Shown: positions 17,194 to 30,552 of the stretch, one piece after another
Layout of the letters: each line of letters opens with the position of its first letter
How positions within the stretch are numbered: the stretch's first letter is position 1
NCBI GenBank assembly: GCA_907165065.1
Contig: OU015523.1
Location: forward strand, 42,831,702-42,895,701
Direction of reading: 5' to 3'
Source: Caprimulgus europaeus
Lineage: Eukaryota; Chordata; Aves; Caprimulgiformes; Caprimulgidae
DNA length: 64,000 bases
Program-made: the position numbers and the translations under genes
The notes under the pieces: generated by a model
Seen by the model: only the letters and a program-made list of their open reading frames with translations
Told to the model about the DNA's origin: nothing
The model's database searches: none

Positions 17194-20100
17194 TCAAAAT
17201 AGGCTGCAACAAAAACTTGAGCCAAGGCAGGATATTTGCCCTATCTTTGAGAGAAATATTGCAACTTTACACAAAATTTTATGCTATCCAGAAATCATAA
17301 GATTTGGAAAGCTGTATCAGCCATGGCTTTTCCACCTGTGGATGATACCAACCATTCCTGAACCCCAAACAGAGCCCTGAATTCCTGTATTATACTGTGC
17401 TATGAATGCATATCTGACAGTCCCTAATAACAGGTATGTTAGCAATGCGTCTATTACATCTGGGAGGGGAGAGGAGAAGAGGAACAAGGGAGAGGGGAAG
17501 ACTTATCCCTTCTCTGAGTGCAGCGTAGCAACAGATGCTGTTAGTTGTTACAGCACTGTAAAACATTAGAAACGAGGGAAAGCATTTTGTACCAGAAACA
17601 GAGTCTAAGGGAATAATGGGAATGTGAATATGCTTAATGCCATACATCCAGAAGTGAGTAGCTATCAGTGCCTCTTAACTTCCTTCCCAGGGTAGTTCTG
17701 CCATGGTTGCATGATGAGCAGGGGGTGCTGGAGATGCCCTCAGTTAGGAGTACATCTCTCCATGGGACACTTGACTAGAGTGCCCCATGAACTGACACAC
17801 AAAATGGCAATGCCACATCACAATGACTCTCCTACTCTAAGACCGTTTATACCCTGCTGAGCTACTGCACACTTCACAGAGCGTGCCAGCCCCCAAAACA
17901 GGCTGCAAAGGGCTCTGAAGAACAAGAAAAGATGGTAGCCCTACAAATGCATAAACTGGGCCCCAACTACAGCAGCAGATCCAGCTCAATGTATCTCAGT
18001 TCAGAAATTGTATGGAGTCACTCACAGCACACAAATGCTTACTGGGCATGAAAAGCCATTCAAATTAAGGTCTGGGTGCACTCCCCAGAGCTCCCCAGGT
18101 AATCACCTGGAGCAGAAACAGGCCTGTTGTGCCAAAAAAGATCCTAGAAGTGCGTGCAACACATTTGATCAGGACACAGATGAGTGCAGAGTTGTACAGG
18201 ACCAGGACTTGCTTTAGGGGCCATCAGCTATTCTAACTGTTCAGTTTGAGTGTCAGTCTAACAGTATGTAGCTGACTACACGTTTTTGCCTGGATCAAAG
18301 AGTGCTGCTGAATGTGAGATAATCCATCACACATTCCTTCCCCATCAATCTTTGCCCAAGAGGGTCAGACCAGTATGGGGAAGCTCTGCAGCGTGTGCAT
18401 CCCTATGCCAAGGGGATAAGGAAGACTCTTGGGTATTTGGTGGTCCATCTAAAATTTATGTCTTAATACCTTCCAATGGGTCAACATGATTGATATCAAG
18501 TAGCAGGATTTGACAAAAACCTGAATGCATTAAGTTAGCAGCTTCTTGAGAGACACGTTCCTGATGGCTGTCTTCAGTCTCAGTCAGCACACATCTCTCT
18601 CCCTAATGTTTGAAAAGATATCTGCTCCTTAGGTTGCAAGGAAGCGAGAATATTCTTACTTGCTAATCAAAAGGTCTGAAAAATCTGAAGATACATGGAG
18701 CATAAAAGATTGTTCTGACTGATGAGCCCCATTCAACTTACAAGAGCCCCAGTTTATAGCGTAAAGGTTCTCTGAAACTGTTTTTGTTGCATTGTTGGTT
18801 CTCATTCACCCCTTTTAGGGTGTAGCCATGCTTCCAAAGACACTCACATGAGCAACATGTTGGTACTGCAGGCATGGGTGCCCCATTGCCAGTCCAGCCT
18901 GCCATTCTTGGCTCAGCCCTTGGGTAAGCATCACCCACATCTGTGCTACAACACACCAGCACAATCTTCACATGGCTTTAACTTCTAGAATTCATACATC
19001 AAAACTAAATCACATGCAAACACAATGTAAATACAATACGCCAGGCCCAAGACACAAGAAAATCTCCTTAGCAGGTCCCCAGTTCCAGCAACCTCCAACC
19101 ATGTCCTTTCAGAGCCTGCCGCTCAATTTCCTGTCTCTGAAACAAAGCCACTTAAACATCTACATTAATCAAGCATTTGGAGACGTCTTCCAATCATTTC
19201 CCTTTCTAATCCCATAAATAGTTGCTCAAATCAGTCATATACTCTAGTACAACATATTATTAGGGAACAGAAATGGTGATCCAGGACTGATCATGTAGCA
19301 CATCATGTCATGCAGCCTGGCTCTCAGATGTGCTTGATCAGCTTGTAAGGAGCTGAAAATTGTTACCTAGTTCTCCAACAAAGAAAATACAAATATTTAA
19401 ACTTTCAGTAAGAGCAAAGATCTACTAAAGCTTTTATTCTCCTAGGTTTCATTACCCCACAACAGGGAAAGCTGAATTATCAGAACCACCAAGACTGATC
19501 CATAAAATGACTTTGTTACCACACATCATACACACAGAAAAGAAGACAGGAACAACACATCCTGCTTTGTGGGATCCCACTGTATTTTTCATGTTTTTTC
19601 CCTTTGTACTTAAATAATGAATACTCAGACTTTGGCCTTAGGACTGTGTGTTAATCAAAAGTAATGTTTCGCTGTAAAACAACACAATATATGCACAGTC
19701 AGTGTGGTGTACAAGAGGAAGTTCTTAATTTCTCATCTTCTCACACACCATTGTTTCAGAACATGCCATAGAGCACGAGTCTTGCATATTCTCAAGGCAT
19801 TTCAATGGGAGCCCTTAATTCACACAAATGCTGGTGTTTCTCTTACAGCTATGCAATGCTCATCATTATTAGCAAACAGACAAGCAGTAATAAAAATCTG
19901 GTATTCTTTTTTACATGACACCTGGAAGAAAGGCTATTTACCAAGTTCCAGAACTGTAAGAACTCATTTAGATATCAAAAGGAAACATTTTTTCCTCAAG
20001 TCTCCTTGAATCTACTTTACTTGTTCACACACACAACACCATTATCTTGAATTATCTGATATAAGCCTTCTGGATTTATCCATATTTGTACATATTTTCT

Positions 20101-22762
20101 CCAAAAATTCTTCTTAGCCCAAGTTTTGCATCTGGTATAGTAATTGCATAAACAGTTTTACAAGTACAGTCCCATGTACAATGGTATTTACTTTTTGAAT
20201 GAAAATGAATATTCTTGACAATATATAAAACACTTCATCTAAAAATGTATTAAACCAGGCCATGGATGTGCTCTTGCTAAATTACCAGAGGAAGGCAGTA
20301 AGTACTTCTGACATTCCTGAACTTAAGTTTCACACTGTTTACACAGACTGATGAATGAGAAAAATAACAACATTAAAATATTCAACGTCATCAGGTATCA
20401 AAAAAATTAATTTCCAGCTAAGAGACTAGCAACACAAATCCAGAATAAGACACGACAGATGCACTTAATAAACACTTACTGACAGTTAATTCTAAATAAA
20501 GCCATTACTCTTTCTCCTCCTGCTATCTATTTATTTTTGTCATTCAGATGTAATATGGACGGATGTATACAGTTCAGATAGGGTAAGAAAAAAAATTAAG
20601 GCAACAAAAATATTACTGACAATTGTTTGACTCACCAATTTTGTAAAAAACATAACCAGGAAAGAACAAAATAATTTAAGCATAGATTGCATGACATTTT
20701 CAGAATAGCTTGCCACAATTACTTTCTCTCATTCCCTAAATAGAATATTATTTTGAAGTTATTTATTTCTGTCATTCTATTTCTTAATTAAAGAGCAGCA
20801 ATTCTTTTTTGTAGACAAAACTGTACACAGCTAGGAAATAATAATACAAAAAGTCCGCCAGCATTCCTCACCCACACCTTTTGTCCCCAGAGCCACAGCA
20901 GACAGCCCTGTTTGCCAGCAGCCGCTGCTGCGTTCAGATCAACAGGAGGGGAATTGCAGAGAACGGGCGTTCCTGGCTGATAATGCCATTTAATTTGGGA
21001 CAGGAGAAGATGTACCAAAAAACATCAAGTGCCTGGGGTCCATGGAGACACCGTGGGAGCTAAGAGGGAAAGTACAGCTTTCATAAGAGCACTCTGTTAT
21101 TTACGATATTCCTGCAAGTCCAGTATGCACCCATCCTCAATGTACTAAGAAATTTTTCTAGCTGGCACCGTCTGCTCCTCCTCTACCCCTGGACACCCCA
21201 TATCAGAGGGCGTCACACAACTCACGTACCTCAGGACTCTCAGCAAATAACTCAGTTTGATGTACTATTCCCTGTTCCTGGCCACGGGCACAATTAAGGC
21301 TGCCAAGCTTCTAGCAGTCCTGGATATTATAAGAACAGTGCCTCTGTCTAAAAATCAGGTTTATTATTACATTCTGGATGCATAAAGCCCGACAGTATAT
21401 CAAACAAGTTTTGTGATGTCAATACACAAGTAACAGTGTCGGATTCAACTCTGCTCCTCATCCAAGATAACCCCAAGATTTTTTGAGTATATGTAAAGGT
21501 ACAGATATTCCAATAGTAAGAGAGTTTAAGGCATAACTGTATGATGGTACTCCTCCTTCTTTTGTAGACCTACTTTTTATAGGAAACACTATGTAATGCA
21601 ATCTTCCTTTTTATCTTGAAAGATTCCTCAGGTCTTGTGCTCCAGAAATAGCACAGACTTCCAAGGATGCTAACTACTCAAGAAATACTCCCCCGCATAT
21701 TTTCCACCTGAGCTTGTCAACCATGGATTCTAGAAACGCTGTCCAGATCCCACTACACATTCATTACCTGGCCAGTATGACTGGGACCTAGAAGAGCATT
21801 TAAGATGTAAATACATTGCCTATCTTTGTCAGGTGACATAGCCCTGAGGTGTTATGTACACAGATGGATTACTCTGTGCATTAACTGAAAAGGAACAGCT
21901 CTTTTCATTAAGTTTAAAGCAAGTTCTAACCCACCTGTGGGACTAGACAAATGAAAAACAATAGCAAAAGTAAAGAAAGCACCTCCAAAAGAAACTGCTC
22001 AGAAGAAGCAGTGTTTTTACCATTCAAAAACCACTTCTCTAGAAAAGTTTCTCCTCCAAGTAGAACATACCAGAGCTGTTGTTTTGGAGTTTTTTCCCCT
22101 AGTCTGTCATTTGGTTTCTACCTTGTATGGGCCAAGTCAGAGTTAATCAAATCATTAACAAATTTTAATGGCTCACTGATGTGAAATCAGGCAGATTTCT
22201 ATGCAACAAATTCTTTTTGTTACAACAGCACTGTAAGAATTGATCAAGAAATGTTTAATTTCATTTTTTTACTCATATGATTTTCTGGAATAATATTGCA
22301 ATATGCAGTGCTACCCTCCAGGGCAATCTTCCATGCTCGCAAACTCCTAATTTATTAGGATACTTCATGATCTCTCTGAGGTATTGTCTTATTTTGATGT
22401 ATTTAACAGGTTATCTTTTGAAACAAGGAAACTGACAAAATGCCCTGCAATTCAGTGTCAGAACACTTTATGCACATCTATGGTAATTCAGAGTCAAATG
22501 ACCGTCTCCATAAAATACACACTCAGGTTCTGATTCCAGCCTGTTCCTGCTCTTCAGCAGTTCAGTCTTTCCTCCCACCTCTAAGAGACTAAAAAGTATT
22601 CAAATTTACTTTTTCTATGGCTAGATCTGAACTAAAATTTGTAATCAGCTGCTCAGATATACATGAGGAGATACAGTTCTAAAAATAGTGGCAACTAGGT
22701 AGAATATTCTTCCCTAAACTGGTGGCAAAATAATTTTTCCTTAAGATTGTAAAACTACAGTG

Positions 22763-23091
22763 AAAATCACAAAATCACCTAGTCCAACCCCCCTGCCAAA
22801 GCAGCTTCCCTACATGTAGTAGGTTGCACAGGAAAGTGTCCAGGCAGGTTCTGAACATCTCCAGAGAAGGAGACTCCACAGCCTCTCTGGGCAGCCTGTT
22901 CCACTGCTCTGTCACCCTCACAGTAAAGAATTTTTTTCCTTAAGTTTGTCTGGAACTTTTGTTGTTCCAGTTTTTGCCCATTGCCCCTTGTCCTGTCACT
23001 GGGCACCACTGAAAAGAGCGCGGCCCCATCCATTTGGCCTCTGCACTTCAAATATTTATAGACATTGATAAAATAACAGAGCTTGTCTCCT
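22763..23091 (-). mobile_element. CR1 LINE 3' fragment
   Basis: This minus-strand CR1 opens with a degraded 3' end (aaaatcacctagtccaaccc) and contains SVVPSDRTRGNGQKLEQQKF-like coding remnants with frameshifts. It continues into a region resembling tatttatagacattgataa. It is related to the 15476-15780 copy but in opposite orientation. The two flank exon 2 of CNKSR2. Confidence 0.9.
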
Positions 23092-23660
23092 TATCATCTG
23101 CCTTTTCAGTTTAGGATTAAAAGAAAGACGATGAACATTACAGGTTTAACTATCATACCTGAAATTTTGACATGGGAGTATATTTTTATGCTCCCCTGAT
23201 AAATTAGAATGAGGATGCAAAATGACAACTTCCCTTGGCAAGTCCTTGTTTTGTAAATCCAGCATTTACTGAAAAGCAATAACATACAGACAACACATGG
23301 AATAATTTTGCACAGGAGGGAAAGACACAGCTTTCTTAAAAAAAATGACAGATTTGGGGCTTTTCTTTTTCTTTAAGTATAAGGTGAACAAATTAATCTA
23401 CCTGAACTCCATCAATTTTATGCCTTAACAAATACAAATTCAGGAAGGGACTGTAGGACAGAATTGAGCAAGTCATTGACAAAGATTTTAAACTGGAGCT
23501 TAGTATAAGCTGGGCATTTATGCAACACTATCCATGTCTTTTCCGACATCTCTGCAACATTTTTACCTAAACTAGACAGAAGAGACAACAAAAACATTAA
23601 ATGTTCAGAAAAAAAAATCAGTTGCTTTCTCCTTGCTCAGCATTAAATATGCATTAAATT

Positions 23661-23699
23661 TAAGCCAACTACTACTAAATTAAGCCAACTACTCTTAAG
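23661..23699. repeat. 20-bp imperfect tandem duplication
   Basis: taagccaactactactaaat is followed by taagccaactactcttaag, a two-copy direct repeat in intron 1. Confidence 0.75.
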
Positions 23700-23903
23700 G
23701 ACTCACCACTCCTGAAACTGTACATGCATCTATGTATATTTCAAATTTAAATATTCAGCTGAGCTCCTGATAAGTTAAAACATCGTGCTACATCTTATGC
23801 ATTTGCACTTAGTCTTTATTAATCCAGAGCTGGTAGGCTACTACCTTATTCACTTTAATTATACAAAAATGCAAGCTTTGCTTATATCAAAGAGCAAAAC
23901 AAC

Positions 23904-24513
23904 TGTTCTGTTTTTCTTAGGAGGTAGAAGAGCTGTGTTTTGGTTTCAGTTTGGGATTTGTTATGAGAAGAATGTTGATAAGGTACTAATACTATTGGTT
24001 GCTGCTGGACACCCAAGGTCATTGTGTTTGGCTGGTTCACAGATGCAAAGGACTGGGAGGGGGAAAGTGTGGTAAATAGCAAAACCCAAAATTGACATTT
24101 GGATGTACCAATGAGATATTCCATATCATGTCAAGTCATGTTCAGTATATTAACCAGGGTTGACCAGAAATCGGGGGTATTCTCTTGGGGATCACTCAGG
24201 CTCAATCTTACAGGGTTTTGGTTTTGGGACTGTCTCAGCTCTGGGATCGCTGGCTGGCACAGGCTGGGCATCAGTCAGCAGGTGGTGAGCAATTGCACTG
24301 GGCATCACTCACTTGTATACTCTGGTATTACTGTTTTTATATTTATTTTATTTCAATTAGTAAATTGTTTTTATCTCAACCTATGAGTCTCCTTGCCCTT
24401 ATCCTTCCAATGCTTTCCCCTACTCTCTGGGGTCGTGGGGATGGAGGGGGGTTGTTGGGAGGGGGAATGAGAGAGCAACTTGTGTTTGGCTGCAAGCCGA
24501 AGGAGTGAAACCA
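23904..24513 (-). mobile_element. Solo LTR of an avian endogenous retrovirus (copy A)
   Basis: Read on the minus strand this begins TGTGGTTTCACTCC and ends in CA at 23904. It is about 610 bp, with the internal order seen in a common bird ERVL-type LTR: a C-rich 5' part, tgggttgagataa-like block (here taggttgagataa), an A-rich stretch, a caattgctcaccacc block and a ccaagagaatac block. The flanking bases caac at 23900-23903 and 24514-24517 could be a 4-bp target duplication. No gag, pol or env remnant adjoins it, so it looks like a solo LTR. The family name is from memory and uncertain. Confidence 0.72.
24429..24465 (+). other. G-quadruplex-type motif inside LTR copy A
   Basis: Five G runs of 3-6 bases with loops of 1-5 bases lie on the + strand. 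They correspond to the C-rich 5' part of the LTR when read in its own sense. Confidence 0.65.
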
Positions 24514-25314
24514 CAACAACCAAACAGAAAACTTCTCCTTCTCATCCCCCTCAACCAGAGAACTGCTTCTGGGCATAGACACCGCAGGCAGGCCAGAGTG
24601 GGCAATACTCCACTCCACAGCAGCTCCTATTTGGGGTATGCGCTCACGTTTCTTCCCTAGGAGAACCAGAGCGTGAGAGGGCAGAATAGGAAAGGCCAGG
24701 TTTCCCCACAATCTGTATGTGGGAGATGGGCATTTGGAAAGTCTCCATGTCCCTCAGTCTGAATGTCACCACAGAAACAGGGAGCAAGTCAAGCCAATCG
24801 CTTCCCCACCTGAGAGGCAAAGATAATTCTCTGCCCACATAAGGGATGCTCACGTAAGGGATGCTTGCTGCTTCAGGATCTTCAGCACCTCCTGGGCTTC
24901 ATATGTGACAAACAGATGTCACAGTTATCAGTGCCAAAAGACAGAGCAAAGAACAGAATGCTTTAAGTGTAGTAGATGGCAAATGTCTGCTGTGGACAGG
25001 ATGGTTGCAAAAATGTAATGCCCTATCCCAGAAGAACATTGCAGGTAGGATAGCAAAAGAAACACCAGAAGCAGCTTTCATTCTGGATTGGGAAAAATTA
25101 CAACATATTTAAAACTGGAGGGGTGGGGGGAATTAATTGCATGCCCCAGATTTATAAATGGATATGGGATTAATGAAAAAAAGAATTGCCAAATGCCTGG
25201 ATTACAGTAATATTTGCAAAAGAGCAGGACAGTCACCTTGTGTACTGTTTATCTGCAATTTCAGGCAAAAGCCCTCTAAGTGCAAAACATATTTGTCCTT
25301 CACACTATAGAATT

Positions 25315-25352
25315 ATTCTCTCTCTCTCACTCCCTCTCCCCCTCTCTCTGTA
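25315..25352. repeat. CT-rich microsatellite-like tract
   Basis: An interrupted run of TC/CCTCTC units, pyrimidine-only for most of its length. Confidence 0.7.
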
Positions 25353-25523
25353 TATATTACCGTATATGAGTCAAAGAAAATTCCAAAAGCATTAAAAACA
25401 AATATCAAAAATTACTGAGAAGATCCAAATAATTATTCTTTCAGAAATAACATGCTTATTCATAGAAAACACATAATCTCATACTGTATTCTGTGTGCAG
25501 TTTAGGTGGATACGTTTTTTCCT

Positions 25524-25718
25524 AGGAATTAGCTGGAACATAGGAGGTTCCGCTTAAACTTGAGAAGAAACTTCTTAACAGTAAGGGAGACATTCAAAAC
25601 CCACCTGGATGCCTTCCTGTGTAATCTCAGCAGGTGTTCCTGCTGCGGCAAGGGGATTGGACTGGATGATCTTCCAAGGTCCCTCCCAATCCCTAACAGT
25701 CTGTGAGTCTGTGAATTT
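25524..25718 (+). mobile_element. CR1 LINE 3' fragment, internally deleted
   Basis: The plus-strand CR1 tail is recognisable from the ttccgcttaaacttgagaag block, the cacctggatgccttcctgtg block and the attggactggatgatcttcc block before a gtctgtgagtctgtgaat terminus. The region between the first two blocks is shortened relative to other copies here. Confidence 0.88.
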
Positions 25719-25812
25719 TTAATTGTTCATAGTCAAAACATTAGCTGAAAGCTACTACTAACTAAAAACTATATATTTAGTCAATGAAAAAGAAACACAA
25801 TGCATTAAAAAA

Positions 25813-25842
25813 CCCCCATTTTATATTCCCCCATTTTATATT
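25813..25842. repeat. 15-bp perfect tandem duplication
   Basis: cccccattttatatt is present twice without any difference, indicating a recent duplication. It lies about 95 bases past a CR1 fragment. Confidence 0.85.
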
Positions 25843-28800
25843 CAAACTGGATACATACTACTACATCTAGAAAAGCATGTTAAGTTTGTACAACATGGAA
25901 GACATGAACATGAGAAGCAGCAATGTAAACCAAATTCAGCCTCTCCTGAAGGTATTATAAATGCCAAGACCCTGGCTACTAGACCAGAGGTACTGTTCAG
26001 CAGTGAGGTAAATAAGGAAAGTATCACACTGGGCTCCTAAAGAGATGTGCAAAATGAGGAATTGAAATAGAAGTATATCTCAGACCTTGCATGTTGCTCT
26101 GTTCTTTTTAAGGTCCTTGCCAGGAGAAGGCCATGTGGTTGGCCAAAGGAAAAGCCAACAGTGAATGAGGAGAAGGCATTATGCCAGGCAAGAACTTGGG
26201 AGTCAAGGAGTGTATTTGCGACAACACTGAGTTGAAACAGAAGTTTGAGGTGAAAGAAGTACTCTTTCAAGTCACTACGAATTCTGTAATTAAATATCAG
26301 ATCATGTTCTAATAATCTAACTGAAGTGTCTGCTGTTTCCCTACCTACAGATACACTCTCTTTCCGTGACCATGAACTCTTACAGGACCTGGGCATATTA
26401 ATTGTATGACCATGTTGGCAATAACTGGCAATTCTGTTCATCAGAAAATTGCAGAAACATCAAGACTGAGTGGATCATACATGGCTCATAAACAACTCTA
26501 TTTTACAAAGAATTTCACACTGACCAACTTTTAAAATGGTTTTCTTGAAAAACGAAAATGAAATTAAAAAAAGGAGGCAGAGAGACAGAAAGTGTACATG
26601 TAGACTAACTAGAAGAGTGATTTAAAGATACACAAGATTGAACTGGGTGCAATGTCTAATAGGATATATTTTCAACAAAATCAGTCCTTGCTGTTAGACT
26701 ACTTATAATCAGGGCTTATTATGACAAGTTAGACTTGTTAATTACAAGAATAATATCCAAAGTGTTCTGTTTAGCTGTTGGTAAATGTAATCATTCATAC
26801 TTCTCTGGGCGCTTTTTGTTTCCATTATGCCTGTCTGTATAGCAAAGCCAAATCTTTACACAAGCACATGCAAGTTTTGCAAAGTATTTGAAATCTTAAA
26901 ACATGGATAACACTGCAACAACCAGTGTCGAGCTCTATTTCTATGAAATTCAAGGATTACTATCCCTGATTATCAATATTGTTCTCCATGTAAGAGGTTG
27001 TAATTATTGTTATATTTAGGCCTCTTATTATTGGATTACAATGACCACATTGTTCAACTACAGCTGTGGCTTTTGCACATGAGAAATGCTGAAGTATGCT
27101 GAAAAGTTACTGTGCCTGACAATGGCAGCGGAAATCTCTTTGCTAGTGGAAGGGAGACGAGCTTGCCAAACAACCCATAGCATCATTAAATACCAGGAAT
27201 CCCTCAAGTGAAGCTAATCAAAGGAATGCATCCATTTACTCCTACTAAATGCTACTACATCCAACTGCAGGGGTGTAGGGCAGCCACAATGGGGATGGGA
27301 TGGGAAGGTGTGCATTCACTCTCATAATTCAGTGTATAAAATGACAAATTTTAAGCTCAAGGCTAGAAGTTCAGTACACTTTGGGAGCATCTAGAGATAA
27401 ACTGGAAATATCTGAATTGTAATGATTCTTCTCTTTTTTTTAACCTTTCTTTCCCCCCCTCACCCCGAGGAATCCTACTTGTATTCTGAACAAAGACCAG
27501 ATAGGCTAATGGGAGGGGGACAGGGGAAGGAGTGTTTGTTTAAATATTGTATTATACCAAACAAAGTTATCCAATAAGTTGTCCAAGAATTATCAAGATT
27601 ATAAGACTATAAATACTGAATTAAATATGCTCCTAAAATTTGAAAGAGGAAATCCCATTGTTGTATCAATTTTTTTCCTACTTAAATCTATGCCCTCATG
27701 ATTTTTGAAGCAGCTTTGAGGACATGGAATGTACCATCAAAGCTTTGCAAAAAGCAAGAGGAGAAAGTGGCATTCTCACTTTACATGTAATAATATATTT
27801 TTATGATACACAAGAATCCAGCCAGTCTGTTCTCATTCAGGGTCCCATGATGCTAGAGTCTGTACAAAGCAATATACAAGGAAACACAGCCCTGACCCAA
27901 GACACTTGATAAACTTCTATTTCTCCAGGAAATTCAAGCTGGTTAGCTAATAAAGGCAGATCCCTCAACAGCAACTTTTATTTCTACTCTGTTTCACTTT
28001 GCAGCTTTCAAAATCTCTCACAATCACTCTCCTTCCCATTTTTCACATGTGTTCCAGGTAGCAGAGTACCTCAAGAAAGGGAAGTCTTCTTAGATCCAAT
28101 CAATGTTTAACTTCTTCCTCGAAGTACATTTCTACCCCAATTATCACATGTAAACTAGAATGCATTGCCACTATCTTAGCATACAGGCATTTTTCAATCA
28201 ACATTATAAAATTAGGGTTCTAAATACCATTAACTAACATCTATTTGATTTGTGTTTCATTAGATTTTTTTTTTTTTAATTTCAAGCGCTACTATTTTTC
28301 TTCTCTTAAATGATTCCTTGTACAACATCCGTCTGCATCACTACCACTGTAAAGGTTCAATGTTTTCTAAGAACTTGCTACTATACATCAGATCATAAGG
28401 AGTAACTTTATTGCTAATTGATTCTCTTTAAAATATAAAGCAATGAGCACAAAAAAAAGTTTTCTCAGCAGCATCCATCTGACTTTAGATTTTCTAGAGG
28501 TTTATCTTTCTAGTACTAATGCAGAGCAACTTTACGAGATTAAAACACAGCTACTGCCAAACATAAAATATTCTGGCTACACCACCAGTTTACATGGGGA
28601 GAGCAACTGTCTATCTCACCACAGCATGTACCTTTATTACTTCTCCAACATGTCTCTCAGGCAAGCAGTGAGCACTAACGATATTAAAACAGGCTGAAGT
28701 GAGTACCACCAGGTTCAGGCACAGCACCAGCGTAACAGCGCCAGAGCTGGAAAGGGCTAGTTGGGGCTAGTGAGCACCCCAGGCAAGCCCACTCTCCAGC

Positions 28801-30552
28801 TATCCTAGCCCTGGGGCTACGGCTGTGCATCTCCCACTGCAATTCCACTAATGCACAGCACCTGCCCTCCGGACAATTTTGTGCCACACAGCAATGACAA
28901 ATTTCCAAATATGACTGTAGTCACTGAAATGCAAGCACCATATTCCCTACAGATGGGAGGCTTTGTCTAAGTGGGTGTGGTATTGGCTTCTTCAACAGTT
29001 AGGAAGGGGCTATAAAGCTAAAACAGCCCCTCAGGACTTAAGATACGAAAGTCTTCATTTTCCATAGCTTTTCACTGTCTCCCGTGATTATTTGCAGCTG
29101 TGCTTCACACTAGCACATGACTATAGGGTGTAAAGCCATCAAGTGTCCAAGCCTACAGCAGGCAGACAGGAGGGAAAGTTCCTTCAAACTCTGAGTGAAC
29201 TCCCTCCCGTTCATTCTTCCTTCTCACAACGCCCATGCAATTCCCAGGCTTGGAGCTCTCTTTAGCAGAAGCTCACACAATTCAGCACAGTGTGAGATTT
29301 GGGACAGTTTTAGGGTTGTGGGCAGAAAAAGCTGTACATCCCCCTCCACTGACAAAGAAACATCTGTAACTTAAAATCACTGGTCAAATACTTTGATATG
29401 TGTAGGAGTGTCTTGAAGAAGAAAAAGAAAGCTATACTCCTAATATTCATCACTTCCATCACTTCACATACAATGTCTCAGTAACCATCCTACCCCTCTG
29501 CAAAATATATAAATGAATCATATATTGAAGGGAAAAAACAAGTATAATATGTAAGATAGTCAGAAGATGTTTATGTAAGTCAAGCACACCCCTGACATTA
29601 ACTAAGTAAGTAAATAAGTACTGGTTCTTTCAAACGCCTTCCCATGTTTGCATTTGTACAGTGTGCTTCAGAGCAACCACATTGAACACACTGTTGTTGT
29701 CACAAGAAGGGCCCTCCTCTTCTCCCTCCCTCACATGGGCTAATATATGCTATTATATAAAACAGTCAAATAAGCTCTGCCACATCCTTTATTTTAGTTC
29801 TTCACCACAAAACCCACTTTGCTGCCAAGAATTTATTCTGTCAGAAGGCATCCTTTCAGAGCAAGCTGGAACATGGTGTCCCTGAAAAAATAACACAACT
29901 GTTGTTAAAGCTTTCCTTTACCTCAGTACTTTATGCCATCTCCCACCACTGGACAAATCTCATAATGGTTCAGGTAAGGTTTCAAGATTTATTTGGTGAT
30001 GCCATCACACAGAGTCTGCAGATTTCATGCAGCCCAGCAGCATGGTTAAAAGCAACCCAATTCATTTTGCAACACAAGCAATTCCGCAGCTTTGCTATGC
30101 TTACACTGAACCTCGCTCTGAAGCAATAGTGGACAAGATATGAGGCTTGATTGGGAGTGCTTAAAATATTACTTCCATCCATGCTCCAAATTATTCTTCC
30201 TTCCTCTACATTTTATTTTCCTTCTAATACCAGCAAAATCATCCAGCGTTCACTGGCTCTACATGCCTTCTCCCAGGAAGCATTTCAGAATTAAGTCAGA
30301 ACTCTAATGACATCACCCATAATTGAACAGAATATGTTGACTTTACAAACAGTCCCACAAGTACAGCGTTACTACATTCTGATATGCACAGATCTAGTGT
30401 ATGTTAAGAAGTCAAAAATTTCAGTTTTAAGCTTCTTGGCTAAGACAATCTGCTTCAAACTATATTCAAAGTAGAGAGCTTTACATAAAAGTACAAGCAA
30501 AGAAAACTTTACATGCCTGCTCTTCCTTACTCTCCCTCTCACTCTCTCTGTA

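Noticed and set aside
23904..24711. Overlapping open frames of 60-111 codons near 24.1-24.7 kb
   Set aside because: They lie in or beside the noncoding LTR, and composition and overlap argue against a gene.
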